The notes: generated by a model not told the origin, from the letters alone. Positions 54,547 to 62,723 are shown, counted from the stretch's first letter. The stretch: 64,000 bases of DNA from Helicobacter_D sp964464895 (GCA_964464895.1 CAYXGY010000003.1:1-64000), one strand, 5' to 3'. Program-made: numbers and translations.

Positions 54547-54555
54547 CCCCCCCCC
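54547..54555. repeat. C9 tract in the decayed gene
   Basis: Nine C bases on the plus strand just upstream (in coding sense) of the methyltransferase C-terminal remnant. It shows that the decayed gene was once a contingency locus, or that a tract outlived the gene. Confidence 0.85.
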
Positions 54556-54560
54556 TAGCA

Positions 54561-54593
54561 AATACTTGAAGTATTAGAATCCTTAAGGATTCT
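54561..54593. repeat. two adjacent palindromes beside the C9 tract
   Basis: AATACTTGAAGTATT (54561-54575, 7-bp arms, 1-base centre) is followed immediately by the perfect 18-base palindrome AGAATCCTTAAGGATTCT (54576-54593). Together they occupy 33 bases, five bases from the homopolymer tract. Confidence 0.85.
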
Positions 54594-54792
54594 TGCAAAT
54601 TCAGTCGGAGACTTTTTATAGTCAGCTCATTTGTTTCCTTTTTCTTTAATTTGTCGCAAGATACTTTAGCTTTATATTCTAAATCTCTTTTCCTTATTTG
54701 GCTTAAGAAAAGAAATATCCACACCTACAACTCGTGCTTTTTCCACTTCCAGTCAATCCACAAAGCCACAAGCACAAGCCCTTTATCATCTT

Positions 54793-55908
54793 TTACACAT
54801 ATACCGCCTCCTTTACCGCTTCAATCACGCGTGCAACCTCCTCATCACTCAAATGCTCACCCATTGGCAAAGAGAGAATCTCATTTTCCCACAAGGAGGC
54901 GTTTTTACACTCTGATTCCACCACATAAGGCTGCTTGCTAAAAGCTAGTGTATTGGACAAAGCCACAGGATAATGCAATCCATATTCAATGCCCTTTTGC
55001 TTCAACTTCTCTAGGACCGCGGTACGATTCTTAAGACGAATCACAAACAAATGCCACACACACGCACAAGATTCTTTCACCTCTGGCAAAATAACCCCTT
55101 TGCTATCGGCAAACCCTTGTAAATACAGCTTAGCAACTTCATTGCGTCTAGCATTCCAAGATTCTAAATGTCGCAATTTCACGCGCAAAACCGCCGCTTG
55201 TAAAGAATCTAGGCGGGAATTTCTCCCCACGATTCTATGCTCATATTTTTTCAATCCTCCGTGATGCGCAATTTCCTCGCATTTTTGTAAAAGCGCAGAA
55301 TCACGGCTCACAATCGCACCCCCATCGCCATACGCACCCAAATTTTTGCCCGGATAGAAGCTAAAAGTCGCAATGTCTCCAAAACTCCCGACACACTGCC
55401 CATTAAACTTCGCCCCGTGCGCTTGGGCGCAGTCCTCAATCACGCGCAAATGATGTGATTTCGCCAACTCCAAAATCTCATCCATCCTTGCGCTTTGCCC
55501 ATACAAATGCACGGCAAGAATCGCACTCGTCTGCTCTGTGATTTTTGCGCGTAAATCTACCAAATCCAAAGTGTAGTCACTCCCACAATCCACAAACTGC
55601 ACTCTAAGCCCATTGCGCACAACGGCTTCTGCGCTTGCAGCAAAGGTATTTGCGGGCACAAGCACCACAGAATCTTTTGGCAAGTCTAGCGATTCTACCG
55701 CAATCTCAAGCGCATCAGTGCCATTAGCGACACTCAAAGCTTGCACTGCTTTGCTGCCTTTACCTAAAAACTCCCCAAACTCTCTTTCAAATGCGCTCAC
55801 TTCCTCGCCACCAACAAACGCGCTACTCTCTAACACCCGAGCAATTGCGTCATTTATTTCCTCTTTGATGCCCAAATATTGCTTTTTTAAATCCAAAAAT
55901 TTTACCAT
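54793..55908 (-). CDS. DegT/DnrJ/EryC1 family PLP-dependent sugar aminotransferase
   Basis: The 371-residue protein transfers an amino group to a keto-sugar nucleotide. Hallmarks: GTDALEIAV, VPANTFAASAEAV, EDCAQAHGA with the cofactor Asp, and the PLP-binding Lys188 in FSFYPGKNLGAYGDGG. It resembles the 3-keto-sugar aminotransferases of the WbpE/WlbC type. With the Gfo/Idh dehydrogenase and hexapeptide acetyltransferase just upstream it would install an acylated 3-amino group on a UDP-sugar. Confidence 0.92.
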   Translation of the reverse strand: MVKFLDLKKQYLGIKEEINDAIARVLESSAFVGGEEVSAFEREFGEFLGKGSKAVQALSVANGTDALEIAVESLDLPKDSVVLVPANTFAASAEAVVRNGLRVQFVDCGSDYTLDLVDLRAKITEQTSAILAVHLYGQSARMDEILELAKSHHLRVIEDCAQAHGAKFNGQCVGSFGDIATFSFYPGKNLGAYGDGGAIVSRDSALLQKCEEIAHHGGLKKYEHRIVGRNSRLDSLQAAVLRVKLRHLESWNARRNEVAKLYLQGFADSKGVILPEVKESCACVWHLFVIRLKNRTAVLEKLKQKGIEYGLHYPVALSNTLAFSKQPYVVESECKNASLWENEILSLPMGEHLSDEEVARVIEAVKEAVYV

Positions 55909-55917
55909 ACCCTATCC

Positions 55918-56898
55918 TTATCCTATTTTTGAAATAAGCTCTAATGCCTTAATAACAGAAATAATCCCTTGATGATTTTCTTTTGGATTCTGCTTATTAA
56001 GGATACATTGATGAAAAAACTCAATAGAATTACTCAAAGACATTCGCATTGGCAATGTTGGAATCTCTTCCTCGCCATAGCGATATTGCACCATTTTTTC
56101 ATACAATTTAGCCCTCCCAAATTCTTCATTAAGAATCACACCAGCATTATAAAGTTTAATCTTATCTTGTTTGGTATCATCATAAAGTGCTGTGAGATTT
56201 GTCCCACCAATAATCATCTCACGAATTTTGACAGGACTAAGCCACGAAACATTAATACCAATTAAGACTCCATTAGCCAACTCCAAATTAACATCTCCAA
56301 AAGCATTATTGGGAAAAGTGCCATATTTTTTAATAAAGGCTGAAGCCCTCTTAATATCAAGCCCAACTAAATATTCTATAATAGATAAATCATGAACAGC
56401 TAAATCCCAAAGAACATCAATCGCACTCTGAAACAACCCAAGATTGATTCTGCGCGCATTAATATAAATAATATCCCCAAATTTTGATAAATTTCTCTTA
56501 AGATATTTTACAGGTTCTGAATACACAAACACATGGTCTGCCATTGTAATCAAATGATTCCTATCCGCCAATTCCAATAATTGATATGTTTCATTGAGAT
56601 TCGTTGTATAAGGCTTTTCAATAAAAGTATGCTTTCTTGCACTTAACGCTTGAAATCCTAAGTCAAAATGAGTTTGTGGCGGAGTAGCAATAAACACTGC
56701 TTGAATCTCATGATCACTTAACAAATCCTTGAAACTTCTAAATTCTTTGAAATGATACAGCTTGCGTGCTTCTTCTAATCGCTCTAAACTCAAATCAAAA
56801 ATACTATAAAGTTCTAATCCATCATTAGCCACAATCGTCCTTGCAAGATTAATCCCCCAATAACCATAACCAATTAAAGCAACTTTCATTTTTTCCAT
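55918..56898 (-). CDS. Gfo/Idh/MocA family oxidoreductase (WbpB/WlbA-like)
   Basis: The 326-residue protein has the Rossmann loop GYGYWGINLAR near residue 10, the catalytic Lys in IEKPYTTN and the VHDLSIIEYL motif. With the aminotransferase and acetyltransferase it fits the set WbpB-WbpE-WbpD that makes UDP-2,3-diacetamido-2,3-dideoxy uronic acids; the required 6-dehydrogenase is not in this window. Starts 9 bases after the acetyltransferase gene. Confidence 0.9.
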   Translation of the reverse strand: MEKMKVALIGYGYWGINLARTIVANDGLELYSIFDLSLERLEEARKLYHFKEFRSFKDLLSDHEIQAVFIATPPQTHFDLGFQALSARKHTFIEKPYTTNLNETYQLLELADRNHLITMADHVFVYSEPVKYLKRNLSKFGDIIYINARRINLGLFQSAIDVLWDLAVHDLSIIEYLVGLDIKRASAFIKKYGTFPNNAFGDVNLELANGVLIGINVSWLSPVKIREMIIGGTNLTALYDDTKQDKIKLYNAGVILNEEFGRAKLYEKMVQYRYGEEEIPTLPMRMSLSNSIEFFHQCILNKQNPKENHQGIISVIKALELISKIG

Positions 56899-56907
56899 AT
56901 TTTTCCC

Positions 56908-57369
56908 TCATAACTCCCGAATTAATCTCGCGGGATTCCCCGCATACACGCCCTTTTTGGTGATATTTTTTGTTACTACACTTCCTGCGCCAATCACCAC
57001 ACCATCACAGATTGTTACGGGCAGAATCGTGGCATTAGAACCAATGCTCACACAATTGCCGATTTTTGTTGCTTTCCAAAATGTAGAATCCCTACCCGGT
57101 CCCCCAAACTCAAATAAATCATTAACAAACATTACCCCATGCCCAATAAAGCAAGATTCCCCAATCTCCACGAGTGAGCAGAGGAAGCTATGGCTTTGGA
57201 TTCTGCTTTTTGCCCCCACTCTCACATCTTTTTGAATCTCAACAAAAGGACCAACAAACACCTCATCTCCAAGCTCGCACTCATAGAGATTGCAAGGTTC
57301 TACAATTTTAACATTATCGCCCATTTTTACATCTTTAATCTGACTCTTCAACAATGCCACACCTAACAT
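56908..57369 (-). CDS. left-handed beta-helix acyltransferase (WbpD-like)
   Basis: The 153-residue protein is made of hexapeptide repeats: VKIVEPCNLYECELGDEVFVGPFVEI, then VSIGSNATILPVTICDGVVIGAGSVVTKNI and the terminal GVYAGNPARLI. It resembles WbpD/WlbB-type N-acetyltransferases acting on 3-amino UDP-sugars. It overlaps the DUF354 gene upstream by 7 bases. Confidence 0.9.
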   Translation of the reverse strand: MLGVALLKSQIKDVKMGDNVKIVEPCNLYECELGDEVFVGPFVEIQKDVRVGAKSRIQSHSFLCSLVEIGESCFIGHGVMFVNDLFEFGGPGRDSTFWKATKIGNCVSIGSNATILPVTICDGVVIGAGSVVTKNITKKGVYAGNPARLIREL

Positions 57370-58457
57370 TTTGCCTCCTTTAAAATTTGAGATTCTATTG
57401 TATCAATAATCGTATTAAAGTTGCATTCTCCTTGCACAAAATAATTTTGCGATTCAATTCTTTTACCCAACATTTTTTTGGCAATCTCTAAGATTTCTTT
57501 GTAGTTTTGACTCCAAAACATTAATTTATGTTTAATCAGATATTGGTCGTGAATTAACCAAATAGAGCGAGTAGAAATTGTTGGAATCCCATAGCAAACT
57601 GCTTCAAGATTCATCGTTCCTCCCCCGCCGATGAATAAATCAATAAAGGGGTAAAATTCCTCTGGTTTTAATTTTTCGTCCAAAATAATTGCAACTTCCT
57701 TAAAATCCCTTTTTAATCTATCTTTTTCGTATCTTGGCATTACGACAATATTTGCCTCAATTTCCTTTTTTAAAAGTGGAATCACTTGATAAATGGTAGG
57801 GATTTGTTCTTTGACATAGTGCGCCTTATACTCCTCCTCCCTTATCACAATCGTAGGTTTCGTGGTATCCAAGCCATAACGCAATCTAAAGTCATTTTTG
57901 GAATCTTTTTCGATTTTGTTTATCCATAATGCCACATCAATAAAGGGATGTGGAATAATCTTTTGCGAATCATCAAGCACAAAACGAAGCATAAGCTCTT
58001 TGGGCAAGATAAAAGGATAAAAACAAATCTTGGCAAAAGGTGAAGTAAGTCTTGTAACGATACTTAAATTTCTTGGGACTCCAAAATAATTTACCTCATC
58101 AAAAGCAGGGGTATCGCTAAAATTTACAATAGGGATTCCAATTCCAAAAGCAAGCTGCACAGAATCCACAACACAACCGCTTAATAACACCTTTGGCACA
58201 CCACGCACTTTAAATAAATCTAAAATTTCTTTTTGACGAAAGATTCTTGCTTGAAATTTCTCTAGCAAAGTTGCCCCGCCATATTCTCCAAGCACGATAT
58301 GCGGAATCTTATGCAACTCCAAAATCTCTTTTGCTTCCGTATAGTTTGGAGCATATCTTGTAGTTACTAAGACCTCATAACCCCTCTTTTGCAACTCTCC
58401 AATCATTGTCGTGAAAAACATTGCATATTTAGGTGTATCAACATCAATCCAAATCAT
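57363..58457 (-). CDS. DUF354 family GT-B-like protein
   Basis: The 364-residue protein opens MIWIDVDTPKYAMFFTTMIG, the standard DUF354 start, and has FIGGGGTMNLEAVCYGIPTIS in the C-terminal half, like the nucleotide-sugar loop of UDP-GlcNAc 2-epimerases and GT-B glycosyltransferases. DUF354 genes are frequent in surface polysaccharide clusters; activity unproven. GAGGAA precedes the ATG. Confidence 0.83.
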   Translation of the reverse strand: MIWIDVDTPKYAMFFTTMIGELQKRGYEVLVTTRYAPNYTEAKEILELHKIPHIVLGEYGGATLLEKFQARIFRQKEILDLFKVRGVPKVLLSGCVVDSVQLAFGIGIPIVNFSDTPAFDEVNYFGVPRNLSIVTRLTSPFAKICFYPFILPKELMLRFVLDDSQKIIPHPFIDVALWINKIEKDSKNDFRLRYGLDTTKPTIVIREEEYKAHYVKEQIPTIYQVIPLLKKEIEANIVVMPRYEKDRLKRDFKEVAIILDEKLKPEEFYPFIDLFIGGGGTMNLEAVCYGIPTISTRSIWLIHDQYLIKHKLMFWSQNYKEILEIAKKMLGKRIESQNYFVQGECNFNTIIDTIESQILKEAKC

Positions 58458-58494
58458 TTCCTCACCTTGCTAAAAGATAACTGATTTCCATATC

Positions 58495-59148
58495 TTACTC
58501 CTCTGATATTGTTTTGTCGCCAACACAAGCCACAATAGCATAAAAATGTGTATTTTCCCAACGATTCGCCTCCTTAGGATAATAATCACAAATCTCTATT
58601 GATTGAAAGTCTAAATCTTGCAATGTTTGCTTTTCCCATTCGATATAACGATATTGGGAATAATAGTCTCGCTTTTGCTCCTCTGAATAACCTGATACAT
58701 TAATAGTCTCCTTAATGCCAAACTGATTTTTGATGATAAATTTACCATTTGGCTTGAGAAACTCTCTGTATTTAGAATAAATCTTAATAGACTCTTGCTC
58801 ATTCATATAGTGCATCACTCCAAAAGCGGTAATAATGTCAAATTTTCTATCACTCTCAAACTTCAACAAATCGCAATGTTCAATTGTAATGTTTTTGCTT
58901 TTGTGGATAAATTGCGTGAAAGGCTCTATACACTCTATACAAGTGATAGAATTCACAAAAGGATAAAGTCTATTCACAATCAAGCCACTCCCACTACCCA
59001 AATCCAAAAGAGAAGATTGCTGATTGGCATATTTTAATATAAACTTACTATCTAAATCAGAATAATCTGTGTTGGCAGCTAACTTAACGGATTCCTGCTT
59101 GGGAGATTTTGCTAATTCCTTAAAGAATCCTAATGCCTTTTCATTCAT
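58495..59148 (-). CDS. class I SAM-dependent methyltransferase
   Basis: The 217-residue protein has a SAM-binding loop SSLLDLGSGSG (about 45-55), acidic ECIEP as motif II and FDIITAFGVMHYM as motif III. Target unknown; small-molecule or sugar methylation is likely from context. Its ATG overlaps the racemase-like stop by 8 bases, so translation is probably coupled. Confidence 0.83.
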   Translation of the reverse strand: MNEKALGFFKELAKSPKQESVKLAANTDYSDLDSKFILKYANQQSSLLDLGSGSGLIVNRLYPFVNSITCIECIEPFTQFIHKSKNITIEHCDLLKFESDRKFDIITAFGVMHYMNEQESIKIYSKYREFLKPNGKFIIKNQFGIKETINVSGYSEEQKRDYYSQYRYIEWEKQTLQDLDFQSIEICDYYPKEANRWENTHFYAIVACVGDKTISEE

Positions 59149-59875
59149 TTTGCACCTCTTTGATAATCAAATCTTTTAAAACCTCTAAAGAACATATAAT
59201 GTCCCCCCCCCCCCCGCGCGCGCTATAATCTACGCATATGTCTGTACAACCCATAATGACCCTTTGCGCTCCATTTGCTATTAAGTGTTCTTTAACTTCT
59301 TTAAAGATATTTTTGGGACGCTCTTTAGAATCTTCTCTGTCAAAACGATGAATATTTTTTATATTGCAAATTCCTTGTGTAACGCGTTTTTGCAATGATG
59401 TAGTGGGATAGATAATCTTAAGATTTGGGCAAATGCGCTCCAAATATCGCTCATACACGCGTCCTCTTAAACACCCATCGCTTGCGACAAGTCCAATAGA
59501 ATCCACTCCGCTATTTTTCACAATATGTGCTATTTCTTCTATCATATTGAGCATTTTGACTTGCAAAGATTTTTGTATCGTATCAAAGCTATAATGTGCA
59601 GTATTGCAACACATACACAACACTTGTGCGCCTATTTGTTGCAATTTCTTGCCCACTTCAATATAGTCGTCGGTGAAGTCTTCTCCCCTGCCTTCTAAAA
59701 ACATACTTCTTGATGGAACTTGTGTCGCCTGATATGTAATAATCTGCGGGTGATGTGCGTCCCTAAACGCACCTTGTTGTGTAAGCTCTATTTCTATAAG
59801 CTCATTTAGCTTATTAGTCGCTGCTACTCCTGCGCCACCAATGATTCCTATAATTTTTGTCGGTTTTGTTTCCAT
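59141..59875 (-). CDS. aspartate/glutamate racemase family protein with a G13 tract
   Basis: The 244-residue protein has the family's two catalytic cysteines: Cys90 in MCCNTAH and Cys210 in IMGCTDI, and an N-terminal GIIGGAG loop. Substrates of this family include Asp, Glu, hydantoins and maleate. A run of 13 G codes Gly221-224 and the first base of an Asp codon; the frame is intact (ON). The tract is 20 residues before the end, so changes would alter only the tail, not the active-site cysteines. It overlaps the radical SAM gene by 28 bases. Confidence 0.83.
   Translation of the reverse strand: METKPTKIIGIIGGAGVAATNKLNELIEIELTQQGAFRDAHHPQIITYQATQVPSRSMFLEGRGEDFTDDYIEVGKKLQQIGAQVLCMCCNTAHYSFDTIQKSLQVKMLNMIEEIAHIVKNSGVDSIGLVASDGCLRGRVYERYLERICPNLKIIYPTTSLQKRVTQGICNIKNIHRFDREDSKERPKNIFKEVKEHLIANGAQRVIMGCTDICVDYSARGGGGDIICSLEVLKDLIIKEVQNE
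59203..59215. repeat. C13 contingency tract in the racemase-family gene
   Basis: Thirteen C bases on the plus strand (G13 in coding sense), flanked by GCGCGCGC. In frame at 13. Twelve would stop after five codons; fourteen would give a different 17-residue tail ending in ATGA with the next gene. Confidence 0.9.
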
Positions 59876-60726
59876 TCTTTCAATTCCTCACACGTTAGTT
59901 GAATACCTGCAGGCACACGAGATTCTTTTCTTACTATGCAATAATGACACTCTTCTTTGTATTGATTTCTTGCTTTAAAAAACTGATAAAGGGCATTTAT
60001 GCCCCCCCCCCCCGCTAATCTTAATTGTCTGATATTTATTTTTGAATATCCGTTATAGTCGCTCTTATTTGCAGTAATATCTTCCCCATAGACTTCATTA
60101 ATGCCTCTGATTTTTCCGCATGCATATAAAAACCCGTCAGCAAAAGTGAGGCAGTATTTTTCTTCGCAATCTCTGTAATTTGTGATTGCTTGCTTCTTGC
60201 TTACTCTTTTTTGATACACATTTCCATAATCAAACCATTGCCCATCATTATATAAAAATTTATACAGATGATAGGCGATATGATTTTGTTCAAAAAGGTC
60301 AATGAGTTTTTGTCGCTTGGCAATATCTACACACTGATAATATGAAATTGTTACGAGTATCTGCGGATTGCTTTTCAATGCTTCTATGACTTCGGATTTT
60401 GGAACAATGCTCCCATTGGTCGTTAAAGAGATTTTGTCTATATTCTTACAAGAGCCCAAGACATTAATGATTTGTGCCGTATTTGGGTGTGTGAAAATCT
60501 CTCCACCTTGAATCTGCACATGTTTAATTTTCGTTTTTTCAGACAAAAAGTGAAAATCACCTAATATTTCATTAACATCAAAAGATTCTTGTCTCATATA
60601 GGGAATAAGATTACAACAATTTTTGCAATGTAAATTGCACTTTGTTCCACACCAAAAAACCAAAAAATCAATAATGGGGGGTGTCTGCATGCTACGTAAA
60701 ATTTTGTCAAGAAATTTTTTATCCAT
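59848..60726 (-). CDS. radical SAM protein with a C-terminal Cys pair and a G12 tract
   Basis: The protein has the radical SAM CX3CX2C motif at Cys30, Cys34 and Cys37 (CNLHCKNC), with extra cysteines at 26 and 38, and the GGE motif in IQGGEIFTHP. Further cysteines (YRDCEEKYC, FLYACGK, late CHYC) suggest a SPASM-like auxiliary cluster. Substrate unknown. A G12 run codes LAGGGGIN near residue 242, in frame (ON). The frame is open to a GTG at 60735 overlapping the previous stop; the ATG at 60726 is preferred on spacing. Confidence 0.82.
   Translation of the reverse strand: MDKKFLDKILRSMQTPPIIDFLVFWCGTKCNLHCKNCCNLIPYMRQESFDVNEILGDFHFLSEKTKIKHVQIQGGEIFTHPNTAQIINVLGSCKNIDKISLTTNGSIVPKSEVIEALKSNPQILVTISYYQCVDIAKRQKLIDLFEQNHIAYHLYKFLYNDGQWFDYGNVYQKRVSKKQAITNYRDCEEKYCLTFADGFLYACGKIRGINEVYGEDITANKSDYNGYSKINIRQLRLAGGGGINALYQFFKARNQYKEECHYCIVRKESRVPAGIQLTCEELKEWKQNRQKL
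60002..60013. repeat. C12 contingency tract in the radical SAM gene
   Basis: Twelve C bases on the plus strand (G12 in coding sense), in frame. Frameshift would remove the C-terminal Cys-rich region, leaving the radical SAM core. Confidence 0.9.
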
Positions 60727-60731
60727 TCTTA

Positions 60732-61517
60732 TCACTCTCTAATTTTTTGCAAAATACACATATAAGATTCACTTTCCACCTTCATACCCTCAACTTTTTG
60801 TAATTCTTGATGAATGACTTTTTCATGCACTATTTGAAAGCCAACTTCTTTAAATAATGCAATATATTTTTCTCTACTTCTTGCCACCATCCAATAATCA
60901 ATCCTCCCCCCAAAAAAATAATAATCTTCTTTTGTAGGATTTGTATTATCCTTCCAAATCATATACCCCCCCCCCGCAAGTGCTTTATAAAGCTTTTTTA
61001 CAATAAGTTTTGTCTGCTCCCAATCTATAATACAACTTAAAACACCCATAAAAGAAATCACGCGGTAAGTATCTTGAATTTCCATAGTGCAAATGTCTCC
61101 TTCCATAAAGGTGATATTGGTAATATCAGAATCTGCGAGTTTATGTCGCGCATTTTGAATCAATCTGTGTGAAAAATCATAAGCTTGAATTGCTTTGACA
61201 TAAGGAGATATTAAAAATGTCCATTCTCCTTCTGCACAACCAATCTCTAAAAGAGTATCCTCTTTATCTAACAATGGAAAAAAAAAGGATTCTATAAATG
61301 CTTTCTGTTGCTGATAGCGCAATGGTAAAATAACTTCTAATCGCCATGATTCTACATTGTTATAATATAGAACATTATTGGAGTTTTCTTTAATTATGGC
61401 ACAAATAGCTTCATAAGAAGTAGTAAATACCCCTTTTCCCCATTGATAACACCCCTTAGGAATTATTAATCCCGACTCTGTCTGCAAACCTTTTTCTGTC
61501 TCAATCACATTAACCAT
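60732..61517 (-). CDS. class I SAM methyltransferase with a G10 tract
   Basis: The 261-residue protein has LLEIGCAEGEWTFL (about 89-102) as the SAM loop and a motif III at YRVISFMGVLSCI. Features such as LKYR-like early residues and the LYKALAGGGYMIW post-core segment resemble methyltransferases in glycan or natural-product clusters. The G10 run codes Gly182-184 within the core fold, in frame (ON). The ATG overlaps the nucleotidyltransferase stop by 8 bases, with GGAGG eight bases upstream. Confidence 0.83.
   Translation of the reverse strand: MVNVIETEKGLQTESGLIIPKGCYQWGKGVFTTSYEAICAIIKENSNNVLYYNNVESWRLEVILPLRYQQQKAFIESFFFPLLDKEDTLLEIGCAEGEWTFLISPYVKAIQAYDFSHRLIQNARHKLADSDITNITFMEGDICTMEIQDTYRVISFMGVLSCIIDWEQTKLIVKKLYKALAGGGYMIWKDNTNPTKEDYYFFGGRIDYWMVARSREKYIALFKEVGFQIVHEKVIHQELQKVEGMKVESESYMCILQKIRE
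60966..60975. repeat. C10 contingency tract in the methyltransferase gene
   Basis: Ten C bases on the plus strand (G10 in coding sense), in frame here. A one-base change would truncate the methyltransferase in its core. Confidence 0.9.
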
Positions 61518-62151
61518 TTATCCAACCTCCTAAAATCTTTAAAGCATTTTGATAATCATCGTAAGTATCTATATCCACAGCCCTAACTTTTATGCCTCTA
61601 ATTGGCAAAATTGATTCAAGTTGATTATAAACATTTGCCGAAGTATAGACTAGACGCTCTTTTTTCACACAACAAGGTCCAACCCATTCATAATCTCCTT
61701 GTGCGAGAGAAAAAGATACGACATCTCCTGCAGAATCTATATTGACAAACACAGGATCACTAGAAGAAATATTTGAATATCCAATCCATTCCCCCTCCTC
61801 CCTCAATAACATTTGCATGTCTTTTGGATTTACAAGCAAATCACCATCGTATTCAATGACATATTCATTAGCATCTTTTGCACCCAAATAAAAACTTGCT
61901 CCAGTTTTAGTCTCAAAGTAATTATGATTATAGACAAAAATAACATCTTTTCTATGTCTTAACACTTCCTCTATCACCAAAGAGCTTTGAAATCCTACTA
62001 CCACCCTCACATCTTCAATTTCTTTAAAAAGCTCTAATTGCCAACCAATCAAAGATTTACCATAAATATTTATCAATGCCTTTGTGGAATTTAATCCAAG
62101 CCTCGAGCCAATCCCTGCACAGCTTATAACAACTGATAAAGCAGCCTGCAT
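61510..62151 (-). CDS. NTP-transferase (nucleotidyltransferase) of the cluster
   Basis: The 213-residue protein has the GT-A-like pyrophosphorylase motif AGIGSRLGLNSTKAL (12-26) with Lys24, VEYDGDLLV-type acidic residues near 100 and a short C-terminal domain. It resembles small cytidylyltransferases such as LicC-like phosphocholine and Cj1416c-like phosphoglutamine cytidylyltransferases, though the base specificity cannot be read. It would activate a phosphorylated small molecule. It overlaps the HAD gene by 28 bases, with GGAGG before its ATG. Confidence 0.83.
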   Translation of the reverse strand: MQAALSVVISCAGIGSRLGLNSTKALINIYGKSLIGWQLELFKEIEDVRVVVGFQSSLVIEEVLRHRKDVIFVYNHNYFETKTGASFYLGAKDANEYVIEYDGDLLVNPKDMQMLLREEGEWIGYSNISSSDPVFVNIDSAGDVVSFSLAQGDYEWVGPCCVKKERLVYTSANVYNQLESILPIRGIKVRAVDIDTYDDYQNALKILGGWING

Positions 62152-62723
62152 AATGCCTCCTCACTAAAAACAGCATAATCTGCGACAGATAAAACCCCCA
62201 CGCTAGGCTTATGTATTAATCCTGAAGCAATAGAAACATCTGCCAATCTCATTGCCTCTACATCATTGTTTCCATCGCCAACAAATACTACTTCATCTCC
62301 TTGTTTTTGATATTTTTGAACGATTCTTTCTTTTTTCAAAATATCTGTGAGTTTTAAGAGATTATTGCCTTTAATGATACCGCTTGAAGCAAAAGACTCA
62401 CAACCTACCCTTTTAATCAAAGATTCTACCCAACACTCTAAATTCCCAGTAGCAATACTGCATTGCATTTTATGATTTTGAATGAAAGCACAAAGATTCT
62501 CATAAATCCCAACATCACTGAGTAAAGTCGCTATTTCATTAACAGGAAATTTTCCTAGAATATGTACTCGCATAATAAAGGATTCTATAAAAGGAACATT
62601 GCCAGCAATAGTTTCTTGTGTTAGTTTATCAATTTCTGCTTTTACATTAAAATAATTTGCAATTTTAGGCAAAGTTTCTTCTTTGGTAATTGTTCCATCT
62701 AAATCAAAGATAAATCTTTTCAT
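62124..62723 (-). CDS. HAD-family phosphatase (SerB-like)
   Basis: The 199-residue protein has DLDGT at 7-11 with the nucleophile Asp7, ATGN around 91-94, a conserved Lys region near 120-130, and GDGNND at 149-154. The helical cap (about 20-75) fits the phosphoserine-phosphatase-like subfamily. Beside a nucleotidyltransferase it probably acts on a phosphorylated intermediate of the same pathway. Overlaps the upstream TagF-like gene by four bases. Confidence 0.85.
   Translation of the reverse strand: MKRFIFDLDGTITKEETLPKIANYFNVKAEIDKLTQETIAGNVPFIESFIMRVHILGKFPVNEIATLLSDVGIYENLCAFIQNHKMQCSIATGNLECWVESLIKRVGCESFASSGIIKGNNLLKLTDILKKERIVQKYQKQGDEVVFVGDGNNDVEAMRLADVSIASGLIHKPSVGVLSVADYAVFSEEALCRLLYQLL

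Larger units (their letters stand above)
54425..54789 (-). pseudogene. decayed CysC kinase and SAM methyltransferase remnants
   Basis: Directly after the DegT gene, an ATG at 54789 opens a frame reading MIKGLCLWLCGLTGSGKST, a clear CysC/APS-kinase start with Walker A, which stops within 10 codons. In another frame the next bases give KARVVGVDISFLKPN, the conserved C-terminal region of CysC, so the middle of the gene is deleted. Downstream of a G9 tract a frame ends with LFDDITWSEGMKEAWREI, the C-terminus of a class I SAM methyltransferase. The three pieces do not form a complete gene in any frame. Confidence 0.7.
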
